A stretch of 64,000 nt of DNA from positions 1,962,946 to 2,026,945 of the forward strand of contig CM030943.1 of assembly GCA_018136815.1 (NCBI GenBank). The letters are read 5' to 3'. The translations under genes and the position numbers were made by a program. The stretch comes from Isochrysis galbana (taxonomy: Eukaryota > Haptophyta > Isochrysidales > Isochrysidaceae). The notes beneath the pieces were generated by a model. It searched no databases. It saw only the letters and a list, made by a program, of their open reading frames with translations, and was not told the origin of the DNA. Of the stretch, positions 21,124 through 31,558 are shown piece by piece (position 1 is the first letter of the stretch; each line of letters opens with the position of its first letter).

Positions 21124-23448
21124 ATGTACAAGCTTCGCTTCACCGCTGCCACCGAGGCCGAGCTCTCTGCCGCCCAGAGCGACGTGGCGCTTCTTCCTCT
21201 TCTAGTAGTAGACCGAGCGACTCAATGCTCTCTCTCTCCACCCCACCACTCCCTCCACCAGCCTTCCCAGCACGAGAACGAGGAGCGCTTCCACTTCCAG
21301 CCTCTCGCGAGAGAGTCTCCCCACAGCCCTCTTCTACTCTCTCCCACCGGATGGCTGGAGGACGAGGAGGCGTTGGAGGAGGAGGGGAGCGAGCAGGAGA
21401 CGACGCTCCATCCAGCTCCGCCGCGCACCGTCGAACGCGTCAGCGTACCCTTCTACTCGGGGCAGCCGTGCGCCGAGCTGTGCGCCGGCTCTCTCGGATT
21501 CTACCGCTACGAGAGCCCTCCAGGCGTGCTCGGCCTCTCGCCGCCTCCGCTCCGCTCGTCGGTGCTTGCGATGCTCAATGTTCCCGCCTCGATGACGTCC
21601 GCCGAGCTCCTCCAATTCATCGGCGCCTATCTGCGCTGCGTGCGGTACGCGCGGCTCGTGCGCGACAGCTCGCGCCCGCACGCGCACTGCGTGCTGCTCC
21701 ACTTCGTCTCGCCCGGCCTCGCGGAGCGCTTCCGGCGTGACTTCCACGGGCGACGTTTCAATTCGCTCGAGCCCGAGGTGCTGCTCGCCGTGCACGTCGC
21801 CGCGATCGAGCTGGCCAGGCCGCAGCCGCCGCCGTTGGCCGCGGTGCGCGTGGGCGTCAAGCTGGTCGTCACCACACTCGAGCGCGGCATCGATGGCGCG
21901 CTGCAGCCGGCGGGCACGCCGGCGGGCTGGAGCCCGGCCTCGGCGCTCGAGGCGCCGTCACCCGGCAAGGGCGGCGCCGCCGACTGGCCCTCCTCGCGCC
22001 TCGAGGAGCGGCAGCTCGAGACGGCGATCCGGCGCTCGCTCCGGCCGAGCTCACCGCCGCCGCTGCCGCGCGCGGAGGGCGGCGGCGCCGGCCCCTCGGC
22101 GGCGGGGCCGAGCTTTGGCGAGGCGGGCGGCGCGTGCACGCCACCGCGCGCGCCGGCGCGCTCCTTCCGCGTCGTCGCGCAGCTGCGCCCTGCGCTCGCC
22201 GGCCGTGGCCGGCTGCGGCCCGTGCCGCCGGCACCGGCGCTCCCACCGGCCGATGCCGAGGTGGGCGAGGCGCTCGCTCGTGGCGAGCTCCGCGTAGTCG
22301 ACCCGATCCCGCCCGCTGGACTGGGGCCGCAGGCGACCGACGCGGCCGTCGCGGTCGCCGACTCCGCGCCCGCCGCCGAGCTGGGCGCCGCCGTCGAGCT
22401 TCCCATGTGCGCCGTCTGTCTCGAGCGGCTCGATCCCGAGGTGTCGGGCGTGATGACCATCCTGTGCAATCACGCCTTCCACTGCGACTGCCTGCGCCGC
22501 TGGACTGACTCGTCGTGCCCCGTCTGCCGGCACGTCTCGGACGAGGCGGCGGCCGCCGCGAGCACGTGTGAGCTGTGCGGCACCGCCGACGGGCTCTGGA
22601 TCTGCCTCGTGTGCGGCCACGTAGGCTGCGGCCGGTACGGCTGCGGCGCGGGCGTGCTGCACAACGAGCGCACCTCGCACAACTTTGCGATGGACCTCGA
22701 GTCGCAGCGCGTATGGGACTACGCCGCCGACAACTACGTGCACCGGCTGATCCAGAACAAGGTGGACGGCAAGCTGGTCGAGCTGCCGCACCCGGGCGGT
22801 CGCGCTGGCGAGGCGGCTCTGGCAGGCGGCAGCGACGACGCGTGGACGCGCGGCGGCGCGACGGGCCGGCCGTCGGACGCGCCGCTCGCCCAGCTCGAAA
22901 TGAAGCAGCGGCGGCTCGAGGACGAGCACGAGGCGGTGGTGCATGAGTACTCGCTACTCCTCACCGGCCAGCTCGAGGTGCAGCGGCAGCACTTCGAGGA
23001 GCAGCTCGAGGCCGCGCAGCGCGCGCACGCCGCTGCACTCGCCGAGCTCGAGGCCTCGGTCGCCGAGCAGCGCGCCGAGCTGCGCTGCCGGCGCGAGGAG
23101 CTCGAGCGGCAGGCCAAGGCGATTGCGAAGCGCGCGAGTGCTGCCGACTCCCTGCTCGCCTCGGTGCGCGCCGACCTCGAGTTCAACCGCGAGCTGAACG
23201 CCACGCTGCGCGCCAACCAAGCCGAGTGGGCGGCCAAGCTCGAGGCGGCGAACCGGCGTGAGCAGGCGCTAGCGGCCGAGAAAGCCGATCTGGAGGAGCA
23301 GCTGCGCGACATGTCTTTTCATCTGGAGGCGCAGACGAAGATCATGATCGAGGGAGGCGCGGCCGCCGAGCTCACGGGCGGCCACGTGATGCCAGGGGAC
23401 GCGCCGCCGGCGCGGCGGCCTGGACGGCGGCGCGTCGGCAGAGGGTGA
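21124..23448 (+). CDS. BRAP: BRAP/BRAP2-like RING and UBP-finger ubiquitin ligase
   Basis: BRAP proteins are cytosolic E3 ligases that, in animals, tune Ras-MAPK signalling and hold nuclear-import cargo. The domains are in family order in this 774-residue, intronless frame. A BRAP2 RRM-like domain (about residues 140-220) contains LNVPASMTSAELLQFIG and RPHAHCVLLHF. A RING-H2 (about 423-460) reads CAVCLERL, CNHAFHCDCLRRW and CPVCRH. A UBP-type zinc finger (about 480-540) reads CELCGTADGLWICLVCGHVG and CGRYGCGAGVLHNERTSH. A long coiled coil (about 600-740) follows. A disordered Pro/Ala-rich stretch separates the RRM and RING. The N-terminal 100 residues are of low complexity apart from the opening MYKLRF. 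No metal ligand appears to be missing. Lack of introns contrasts with neighbouring genes. Confidence 0.92.
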   Translation: MYKLRFTAATEAELSAAQSDVALLPLLVVDRATQCSLSPPHHSLHQPSQHENEERFHFQPLARESPHSPLLLSPTGWLEDEEALEEEGSEQETTLHPAPPRTVERVSVPFYSGQPCAELCAGSLGFYRYESPPGVLGLSPPPLRSSVLAMLNVPASMTSAELLQFIGAYLRCVRYARLVRDSSRPHAHCVLLHFVSPGLAERFRRDFHGRRFNSLEPEVLLAVHVAAIELARPQPPPLAAVRVGVKLVVTTLERGIDGALQPAGTPAGWSPASALEAPSPGKGGAADWPSSRLEERQLETAIRRSLRPSSPPPLPRAEGGGAGPSAAGPSFGEAGGACTPPRAPARSFRVVAQLRPALAGRGRLRPVPPAPALPPADAEVGEALARGELRVVDPIPPAGLGPQATDAAVAVADSAPAAELGAAVELPMCAVCLERLDPEVSGVMTILCNHAFHCDCLRRWTDSSCPVCRHVSDEAAAAASTCELCGTADGLWICLVCGHVGCGRYGCGAGVLHNERTSHNFAMDLESQRVWDYAADNYVHRLIQNKVDGKLVELPHPGGRAGEAALAGGSDDAWTRGGATGRPSDAPLAQLEMKQRRLEDEHEAVVHEYSLLLTGQLEVQRQHFEEQLEAAQRAHAAALAELEASVAEQRAELRCRREELERQAKAIAKRASAADSLLASVRADLEFNRELNATLRANQAEWAAKLEAANRREQALAAEKADLEEQLRDMSFHLEAQTKIMIEGGAAAELTGGHVMPGDAPPARRPGRRRVGRG

Positions 23449-24721
23449 GTCCCGTGGTGGAGGCACGCCCAACACTTGGCCATTCGCAGGTCGGCATAGA
23501 CGACCCGCGCTATGCGTCACGGCGTGGGGCGTGCAGTGCGTGACGGATGAGCGGCTGCTGCCGCCGCGCGGGGGCGCGAATGCAGGCACAGTGCGATGTT
23601 GCTACGATGAGCGCCAAGGCTGCTGCTATCCAGTCTGGCTGGCAGGTGGTCGTCTGTGTACGCGTGCGCCGCCGCCACGCGCACTATCGCGCTAGCGTGC
23701 AAGCTGCAGCCTACAGCTAGTGCTCGCCTGTTGGCTTGAGTAGGCCGCAGCAGTGCAATGCGCATTAGTGCGGCGCTGCACGCCGGCTGAATAGCGCATT
23801 GTCGTGGCCGCGCCAGGCGAAAGAAACCGCGCGGTGGTGTGCTCCTGCGTGGCCGTACCACACTGTATTTTGAAACTTTGTTTTTGCTATGCGAATACGC
23901 GCTGCTCGCCGGATGCGCTGCTCTCGCTAGCGCGCTACGTGTGGCGATTGGCGCAAGCGGGCAATAGCGAAGGCGGCCGCGTAAGCAAGCAGAACGCAGC
24001 AGTTCGCGTGCCGTAGCCAACAAGCAACGCACGCACCACTGAGTCCATCGGTAAGCACCGGGAGTGAACTAGAACTAGGAGGCGCGATCACACACTTGGT
24101 GCGTCATGCTTGTGCTGTCGGAAACCAAACCCGACCCGGCGTGGTGAGCTAGTCGCCGTTAGGGCTACCGGGCGCGCGTAGCACTGTTGGGTGCGGCCGC
24201 ACGCCTTCCGGTGCACCAGCAAGCACGCGAGCATAACGGCAGAAGGGCCCGACGAAACCACACCGCCAGCAACAGCGTGAAGGTGGAGCTTGTCATGGCA
24301 TATGTGCGCCGTTGGCCAGGCTCGTGCACCGCCTGACGCAAATCGCGCGGAGATGCCACAGCCAGTCGACTGCACGCCCGGCGCGCCGATGAGCAGCAGG
24401 CACGCCTCTCCATAGGCACGCCTCCGCTCACAGCGGCCCTTGCGTTGAATGCAACAGCTCAGCTAGGTCTACCGGCCCACGTAAGTCCTTCACAGTCGCA
24501 TCCGACAATTCGGAGCGGGAGATGCACATGCCCGCAGATACCTCTCACCCCTACACTTGAGGCAGTGTCCTCAATTTTGCCTCGACCTTTGCACGTGGCT
24601 GCCACGCACCTCTCGACAGGTGCAAATCGAGCGCAAGGACGCTGGACGCTCGCCGCCCGCCGGTACTGGAATCTTCGAGCGGTTTCAGGCAAGCCGCCGC
24701 TAGGCCACTTGTGAAGCCGGC
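23449..24721. other. Intergenic, no recognisable gene
   Basis: High-GC DNA with short overlapping ORFs and no motif. Some CGCTAGCG and GCTGC words recur at 23690-23960. It separates the 3' ends of two converging genes. Confidence 0.45.
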
Positions 24722-25709
24722 TCAGTTCCCGCCCCAGACATCCTCCTCCTCCACACCTCCCTTGGAGCCGGCGTATGCCCCACGCCCACTGATCGGCGGA
24801 CCGTAGCCGCCCTCGTCGTACGCGCTCGGCGGCGGCGGCGGCCCAGTGCGCTTGGGCGAGCTCCCAAGCATCTTCGAGAGGCCAAACATGCGGCCGATCG
24901 ACTGCACCTCTCCGAACCCTTCCTTGAGCCTGTTGACGGCATCGCCCACTTCGCCTGCGTGCGGCACGGAGCGGGAGGCACAGGGTTCGAGGGCGAGGGC
25001 GCAGGCGCGTTGGCCTCGTGGGCGGGCGGCTGCGCGCAAGCGAGCGCGCACCCTGGACCCGTGAGTCCTCGGTGCCAAAGTTGTGCAGCGCCTTCGAGTT
25101 GTACACGTAGGCCGAGAGCAGCGCGTTGAAGGCGAGCAGCGCCTTGGTCAGCACCCCCACGTACCTGCGGCGCACGGCGGGCGCACGTGAGCCAGTTCGA
25201 TGCGCGTGCGCTGCGACTGGGTCGCGAGCGGCGCCTCACTTGCACGACCAAGCGACGACTGCGAGGAAGATCATGAAGAGCATCCGCCCCTGCGTCGTGT
25301 ACAGGAAGCGAAAGTAGGTCTCGAACAGCCCCCTTGCGAGCGGAAGCTCGCACCCAGCGAGCATCGCCCCAAACATGCCGAGGTAGGCGCAGAGGGCCAT
25401 CTCGGCGGGTCGTAGGCCGAGACCGGACGAGATGAGCGAGACGGGCGTTGAGACGATCACGAAGAAGCCCGATCCCACATGGATCCACCGAGAAACCTTT
25501 GCGGCGCCAGAGACAAACGCCTGGTAGCGGCGCAGAGCTCTCGAGATCTGGCCCTGGGGTGCTAGGGGCGGCTTGGAGAGCTGCGGGCGCGGGGCACGGG
25601 GTGGTGCCTCCGCTTCGAACCCGCTGGGAGCCGGCCGCGCCGCGCACAGAGCGAGTACAGTGAGAAGCACCAGCAGAGGCCACCGCGGGGGGCGAGGGGC
25701 ACCCACCAT
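24722..25709 (-). CDS. COPI-associated-like (TVP15/18-type) small membrane protein
   Basis: The joined model has three exons (25709-25240, 25164-25052, 24954-24722). The phases match (2, then 1) and give 271 residues. The N-terminus (WPLLVLLTVLALCAARPAP) is signal-peptide-like. The core has about four hydrophobic segments: VGSGFFVIVSTPVSLI, MALCAYLGMFGAMLAGCELP, GRMLFMIFLAVVAWS and VLTKALLAFNALLSAYVY. The block FRFLYTTQGRMLFMIF matches the GR-x-LF-x-IF signature of COPI-associated/TVP Golgi proteins, as I recall that family. A short amphipathic stretch and a Gly/Pro/Tyr-rich tail end the protein. Both introns are GT-AG. The leader could instead be a bipartite plastid signal, in which case it would be a plastid membrane protein. 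The family call is moderate. Confidence 0.6.
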
Positions 25710-26225
25710 CAGAAAGGGAGAGAGAAGGAGAGAGCGGGAGAGAGGGAGAGCAAGAGAGAGGGGGGGAGAGGGAGCGGAGGAGGGAGGGAGAGAGGGGGGG
25801 GAGGGAGAGGGAGGGGTAGTGGGGGAGGGAGGGAGGGAGAGGGAGGAGGAGGGGGGAGGAGGGGGGGAGGAGGAGAGAGACGGGAGATGAAGAGAGTGTG
25901 GAGAGAGGCGAGGGAGGGCCGTGGAAGAGATAGTTTTTAAAAGAGGAGGGAGAGAGAGGTGGAGAGAGAGGTGGAGAGAGAGAAGAGAGAGAGAAGAGAG
26001 GCAGGGAGAGAGAGGAGAGAGAGTTGAAGAGAGAAGAGAGAGAGAGATGAGAAGAGAAGAGAGTGCTTCACCGCAGTTGGGGGAGTACCGAGGAAGAGGT
26101 GCTTCTAAGAAGATTGAAGGGGGTCGAGAAAGAGAGAAGAGAGGAGGGAGCGAGAGGAGAGAGGAGGGGAGGGGGGGAGAAGAGAGAGAGAGAGAGTTTT
26201 TAACCAGAGTTGTTTTGTAGGGTGG
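25710..26225. repeat. GA-rich tract
   Basis: Purine-rich DNA, imperfect (GA)n with GGGAG blocks, starts immediately upstream of the minus-strand gene that begins at 25709. On that gene's sense strand it is CT-rich. Confidence 0.8.
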
Positions 26226-26289
26226 AGTTTTCTAGTCGGAGGGGTGACGTCACCGGTATCGCGAGGCTACGTCATGGGCTTGCCGCGCG

Positions 26290-26340
26290 CCTAGATGGGA
26301 AAGACGGCGCTGGGGGCCTGCAAATACAGCCAAATACATA
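26290..26340 (+). mobile_element. MITE fragment (CCTAGATGGG family)
   Basis: It starts CCTAGATGGGAAAGACGG and continues into the GCAAATACAGCCAAATACAT interior, then stops at an A-run. Only the left end is present. Confidence 0.7.
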
Positions 26341-26642
26341 AAAAAAATCTTCTTAAAATTCCCCGCTACGCGTGCGGCGTGAGGCAGTGTGCTAGTGTAC
26401 CTCCCTACTACCCAACCTTAACCCCTGACAACCCCCTCCCCCTTTCCCAGTTCCCTCTTTATCGGAGAAGCTGGTTCCGGGGAGGCCGCGCGCGCTGCTT
26501 CGGCCGGGAGTTGGAGAGAAGGGGGCTGGAGACTGTGATTCGTCCTTTATGCTAGTGTTAATTCGGGTTGCCTTCCATTGTATATCGTGGGATCCTCATT
26601 GATATCCTCCGCGGTTTCTTCTAAGACGCGGTATTAAGTGCC
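26341..26642. other. Unassigned spacer
   Basis: A 300-bp stretch between a MITE fragment and the LINE relic. It falls from GC-rich to about 45 percent GC near 26560. No gene is seen. Confidence 0.4.
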
Positions 26643-27735
26643 TTAGGTGATGTTACGGATGTCTAGACCTCTCGCCGCCTGCAGGAGGTCTTCCGATGTT
26701 CCTAGGTTGAACTCCTTGTCCACCGTGTAGAGCGGACTTATCGATTTCTTAATGTGTTTGTTACTCGGGGCGTGTAGCCCCATATTCTCTCGTTGTTTTT
26801 TCAGCCTCTGAAAGAACCCGACTTTCGCCGTTACTAATAGGTGGTATCTCGCAAGGATCGCTCTTAAGATCGACCTAACGGACCTGCCGTCCGCGTTGCC
26901 ATATTGGATGTTATAAAAGTCAGTTAGGATGTACCTCCACGCCAGGATGCCTAAGTATCCCGAGGAGGGGTGCGGTCTGTCCACTTGATAGCAGAAAAGT
27001 CGTTGGGCTGTTTCGGATCCCGGCCTAAGGCTAATCCCCAGAAGTCCTTCTATGAATTCAAAGATGGGCTCCGTCGCGATACATGAGGCCAGGTGGGTGG
27101 AGCTTTCAGAGGCTATGCCGCAAAAGCGGCATGTTGGATCGTCAGCAAAGCGGTTCGCTGTAGCTAACCTCCTATGTAGGACATGTTTGAAATGCAAATA
27201 AGAGTCTCTAGGCGTCAAAAAGTTATATTTGTATAATTGCGATATTTGTTTCCACTTTCCCGAGAGGACCGGTAACCTTTTTTCCCATCTTAGTGTGGAT
27301 TTTTGCGTTTTGGTTTTCCTCAAAGCGAGGAACGCTTTAGTCAAGTCCCTGACACTTACATCCTCTAGTGTTGTACGCGTGCCGTTTAGCATGTATTCTT
27401 GAGGTAACGGGTACGCCGTTTCCGCCGGGCCGTCGTACGCACGTCCCCACTTCAGCGGGGTGTATAGTTCGTCGGGCAGTAGTTGCGGGCTAATCCGCTC
27501 GTGGATGTGGGGCTCTCCCATGACATTGAGCTGGACTTTGTGGTAGTCGCCTCTTCGGCGCAGATAAAAGTTATGGTCTATGTCCACTAGGATCTCGCCT
27601 AGATCGTGTGCGTCCGGATCTTCCTGAGGGACTATCTCTTGCTCCTCAGGAGCCGGGGGCGGAGTCTTCGCTTGTTTTCTAAGAAAGTTCATATAATCGA
27701 AAGTGGTATGTATTAGTCTTGATCTCGTCCACTCA
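26643..27735 (-). mobile_element. LINE (non-LTR) ORF2 C-terminal fragment with zf-RVT
   Basis: The frame encodes about 360 residues without a stop. The block HFKHVLHRRLATANRFADDP followed by CRFCGIASESSTHLASC fits the zf-RVT finger (CxxC...HxxxC) that follows reverse transcriptase in LINE-type elements. The remaining C-terminal part is helical and basic. No reverse-transcriptase YxDD region is present, so only the 3' end of the element survives. The first residues of the open frame read out of an adjoining LTR fragment (27748-27788) and are not original. GC content (about 50 percent) is much lower than in host genes, which suggests a distinct or recently arrived family. Confidence 0.65.
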
Positions 27736-27747
27736 GAAATCTTTTCC

Positions 27748-27954
27748 CAACAATTATAGTAACAGCAAAAACAAAATTCGAATCGCAAATTTCGAGACCA
27801 AAACCTGCAAACCTGGACTTGAGACCATGGGGAATCCGAATCTGTGTGTCTTGTGCGTCAGTGGCAAAACGGGGAACTGTTCAATTGTAATTGTGAGCGC
27901 GTACCTTACACGAATATTCATGCCTACAGCCTTCAGATGGGCAGGAATACAACA
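27748..27954 (-). mobile_element. Partial LTR (Ty3/gypsy, same family as 8739-9052)
   Basis: From CAATTATAGTAACAGC to GGAATACAACA it is more than 90 percent identical by eye to 8845-9052. It lacks the end of the LTR nearest the LINE fragment. Confidence 0.75.
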
Positions 27955-28232
27955 AACTCTTACCAGGCCCTACCCGCTACCCGGCCCCGGCCTATGCCCG
28001 AATCTCCGGCCCAAGTGCTTCCCGCGCACTTTGATGCGCTGTGCGCCACCCTTCTCGAGATCCGCCGCGACATCGAGGCGGCTGGCGAGGGGGGCATCGC
28101 GCCACCTCGGGTGCTTGTTATTATCGGCGAGACGAGTGGAGTCGTCTCTTCGATGTTCTTTCTCGCCGGTGCGGACGCCGCCACCTGCGACCTCTTCCAG
28201 TTGGAGGTGGATTACATTCCTCGAGATGCATT
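27955..28232 (+). pseudogene. Element-derived ORF fragment with a Rossmann-like strand
   Basis: Right after the LTR edge the frame reads PAHFDALCATLLEIRRDIEA and then VLVIIGETSGVVSSMFFLAG plus ADAATCDLFQLE. A hydrophobic strand, a Gly-rich turn and a GA..xxCD strand resemble the start of an SAM-dependent methyltransferase fold. The family is not certain. The frame is lost in the CT microsatellite at 28234. Confidence 0.35.
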
Positions 28233-28550
<318 letters not shown>

Positions 28551-29641
28551 CTCTCCCCCTCTCTCTCGCTCGCTCGCTCGCTCGCTCGCTCTCTTTCGCT
28601 CGCTCTCTCTCCACGTGCTCGTACGTAGCCACGCTCGTGCCCCGCGGACCCATCCAAAAACGGAGACAAAAACGGAGGGGGTTTGAAAAACGGCAAAAAT
28701 CTAGGGGCTAGGGGGCCCAGGGAGCAGGGAGCAGGGAGTGCGATATTGCGATATTGCATATTGCGATTGACGGAACAGAACAACGAAATTGGAGCTGGGC
28801 GCAGTGAAACCCCTCGCGGTCCGCAGGTCTTTCATAGAAGTTGGTTTTTCACGAGTTTCACCGCTACTCGAGCAAGTGAAACCCCAACAGTGCAACCCAA
28901 GTGGAACCCCCCGCCAAAAAAAACCACAGAGAAGCCTCTTACTCCTTGGGCTGTAGTGTCTCGGTAAAGTCGCGCGGGCGATTCTACAAATCAATGTGGC
29001 GGTCCCCCCCCCCCCGCCCCCGGTGGGGGAGGGGAAGCGTTGGGGAGGGAGAGAGGGAGGAGGAGGGTGGGGGGAGTTGAGTGTGGTGGAAGGGACGAGA
29101 ACTGGTGGAAGAGGGGAAGGGGAAAGTTGGAGGGAGGAGAGGGAGAGAGGAGGAGGAGAGAGGGAGGAGAGGGGCGCGCGGAGGCGGACTCGGGAAGGGT
29201 GAGAGAGGAGGTCTACGTAGAGAGGGGAGAGAGAGGAGAGAAGGGAGGCTGCGGGACGGACGCGAGGAGAGAAGAGAAGAGAAGAGGAGAGACGAGAGAG
29301 AGAGGGAGAGGGAGAAGAGGAAGAGAGAGGAGAGAGGGAGGGAGAGCTCTCGATGGCGTTCGTGCCTCGCGTGCACAACCGGAGCGTGCCGAGCGCGAGC
29401 CGTCCTCTCGAGTGGGAGGAGAGAAGGAGGAGAGACGAGGCCCACCGGCGCGCGCTCTCGTCGACTCGCGCGAGCGTGGATAATAAATGGTGAGAGGAAG
29501 GGGAAGTGGGGAGGGGGAGGGGGGGAGGGGGAGGAGGGGGAGGGGGGCTGGTGTGCATTACACCATGGATGCTACATGGCATGCTGCACACTACACACGA
29601 CCTGCTTTCACGGATCAGAGTCGATCACCGAGATCCGTTTG
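28551..29641. repeat. Upstream region with CTCG and GA-rich tracts
   Basis: A (CTCG)n run lies at 28563-28600. GA-rich DNA covers 29035-29345 and again 29490-29550. A poly-C run is at 29005-29020. The long open frame reading into the hydrolase gene from 29081 is a repeat translation up to about 29640. Confidence 0.7.
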
Positions 29642-31558
29642 ATGTCAGCGTCCCATCCTCCAACAGACCCTACATCCCCACCCCCCACCCCCCCTCACCC
29701 CCGCCAACCCCAACGCACTCGAGAGAGTGGCAACCCTGGTCCCGCACATGAGGCGCTCGCGCCCACCCGGTCATCCCGCCCGCCACCTTACGCCTCCCGC
29801 AGGGACGCGGCCTCGGCCGCCACGGCGCTTTCCGCCTCGGGGCGGCTGCGGCCCAACCCAAAGCGCGAGCAGCTGCAGAGCGAGCGCAACGCACAGATCG
29901 AGCTAGAAAACTATCTGCTCCTCACCAAGCTCTCGAGGATCCTGGAGCGGCCGATGGAAATGGGGCCCGCAGGCCGTGCGGCCGAGCGGGGGGGCAGAGG
30001 GGCCAGGGGAGCGCCGGCGGAGCCCTCGTCCCTAAACATCATAGCACGGCAGCGGCTCCAGCACAAGATTGTGCAGGAAAACATGCAGCTTGTCCGCCGG
30101 CTGCAAGCTTGCCGGCCCACGTACGACATCGCTAAGCTTGAAGCTGATGCCGATGAGCGGCAGCGGTGGATGCAGCGGCGAGCGGCGTCCAAGCACGCCA
30201 CCGCGGCCGCTGCGACGCGTGGCGCCAAGCCTTACGGCGTCACAACCGCCGGCTGCCTTGCCGGAGGTGGTAGCGCGACGGGCCGCCGACCTCGGCCGCA
30301 GTCGGCGCCCGTCACGTCGGCGGCCGGTGCCCTCACAGGAAGCGGCGGTGCCGGCGCTCGGCCGGGCAGTGCGCGGCCCGGTGTTGGGCGGCCGGGCAGC
30401 GCGCGACCCGACGCGGCGCGGCCGCCCACATCGCACGGTCGACGACCTCCTTCGGACGCCGCGGCGGGTGCGCGCGCGGGGGATGCCAGACGGGTGCTCC
30501 AATTCATCTCGAAGCGGATGGCGGGCGCAGCGACGCTTGACGAGATGCGCGAGGCACGCAGCAACCTGATGCTGAGCGAGCATCCGATCGGACCCGACGT
30601 GCGTATCGAGACCATCTCGACTGCCGACGTTGACATCGAGGTTGTCAGCGCGCCCGCAACCACGGAGCGCGCGCACAGCGAGCCCGTGCTGGTGCTGCTT
30701 GTTCACGGCGGCATGTTCATGTCGGGCACGCCCCGGAGCGTGCGCCACCTCGCCGCGCGCCTCTCGGCTGAGTTGGGTGTGCCCGTTGCCACGCCCGCCC
30801 TCCGCCTCGCGCCCGAGCACCAGCACCCCGCGCCGCTGCACGATCTGGCCGCCGCCCTCGACTACCTCTCCGTCCATGGTGTCCAGCGGCGCGACGGTGT
30901 GGCCACCGCTCCGCGCATCGCGCTCGTCGCCGAGTCGTCCGGCTGCGCGATCGCGCTCGCCGAACTGCAGCGCCGCGCGGCGGCTGGCGCCGCGATGCCC
31001 GTCGCCGTCGTCTACGCCTCGCCGTGGCTGGATCTCACGTGTGCTGGCTTCTCATACACTGCCAACGAGGCACACGATCCCGTACTCAAGCGCGACCGAC
31101 TCCTCTCAGTCGCACGGTCGTACACGGGCGATGACCATGAGCTGGCCGACCCAGTTGTCTCACCTCTCATGGCGCCGATGGACGCCTTCGCCAACCTTCC
31201 GCCCACGCTCATCCACGTGGGCGACACTGAGGTTGTGCTTGACGATGCGCATTCGCTCGAGACGGCCATGGCGGCCGCGGGCGGTATCGTGCGGCTGCGC
31301 GAGTTTACAGATGTCATACATGCGTGGCACCTCTTCTTCCCCATCATGCCGCAGGCAGAGGCTGCGGTGCTCGAGGTGCTGAGCTTCCTCAGACCGTACA
31401 TGGGCCAGCTGCCCGCCGTGCAGGAGGAGGCCGAGCCCACACTGCCGCCGCCCGTGGCGGCTGCCGACGAGGTCGAGGCCGCGCCAGCGGACCGGCTTGC
31501 ACAGCTGGTCGCCACGCCCGACGTGGAGGATGGCGAGCGCAATAGCGGCGAGTCTTAG
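29642..31558 (+). CDS. CFAP97-like domain fused to an HSL-type alpha/beta hydrolase
   Basis: The N-terminal part (about residues 80-180) encodes REQLQSERNAQIELENYLLL, RQRLQHKIVQENMQLVRRLQ and ACRPTYD. This matches the two-helix CFAP97/Hemingway pattern of ciliary proteins, with R..QL..IE.EN..LL and I..EN..L..RL...P.Y. A Gly/Pro/Ser/Arg linker follows. The C-terminal part (about 330-590) is an alpha/beta hydrolase of the hormone-sensitive-lipase type: LVHGGMFMSG (oxyanion HGG), RLAPEHQHPAPLHD, AESSGCAIAL (nucleophile Ser in a variant GxSxG with Ala first), HVGDTEVVLDDA (acid) and DVIHAWHLFF (His). All triad positions are present. The 638-residue model starts at the ATG at 29642; the frame is open further upstream but only through GA repeats. 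The substrate is unknown. The pairing is unusual and no intron or stop separates the two halves. Confidence 0.78.
   Translation: MSASHPPTDPTSPPPTPPHPRQPQRTRESGNPGPAHEALAPTRSSRPPPYASRRDAASAATALSASGRLRPNPKREQLQSERNAQIELENYLLLTKLSRILERPMEMGPAGRAAERGGRGARGAPAEPSSLNIIARQRLQHKIVQENMQLVRRLQACRPTYDIAKLEADADERQRWMQRRAASKHATAAAATRGAKPYGVTTAGCLAGGGSATGRRPRPQSAPVTSAAGALTGSGGAGARPGSARPGVGRPGSARPDAARPPTSHGRRPPSDAAAGARAGDARRVLQFISKRMAGAATLDEMREARSNLMLSEHPIGPDVRIETISTADVDIEVVSAPATTERAHSEPVLVLLVHGGMFMSGTPRSVRHLAARLSAELGVPVATPALRLAPEHQHPAPLHDLAAALDYLSVHGVQRRDGVATAPRIALVAESSGCAIALAELQRRAAAGAAMPVAVVYASPWLDLTCAGFSYTANEAHDPVLKRDRLLSVARSYTGDDHELADPVVSPLMAPMDAFANLPPTLIHVGDTEVVLDDAHSLETAMAAAGGIVRLREFTDVIHAWHLFFPIMPQAEAAVLEVLSFLRPYMGQLPAVQEEAEPTLPPPVAAADEVEAAPADRLAQLVATPDVEDGERNSGES

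Noticed and set aside
21627..22944. Two overlapping minus-strand frames of about 280-297 codons
   Set aside because: Antisense shadows of the GC-rich BRAP coding exon.
24700..25683. 327-codon open frame on the minus strand
   Set aside because: Out-of-frame shadow of the spliced COPI-associated-like gene, with no family motif.
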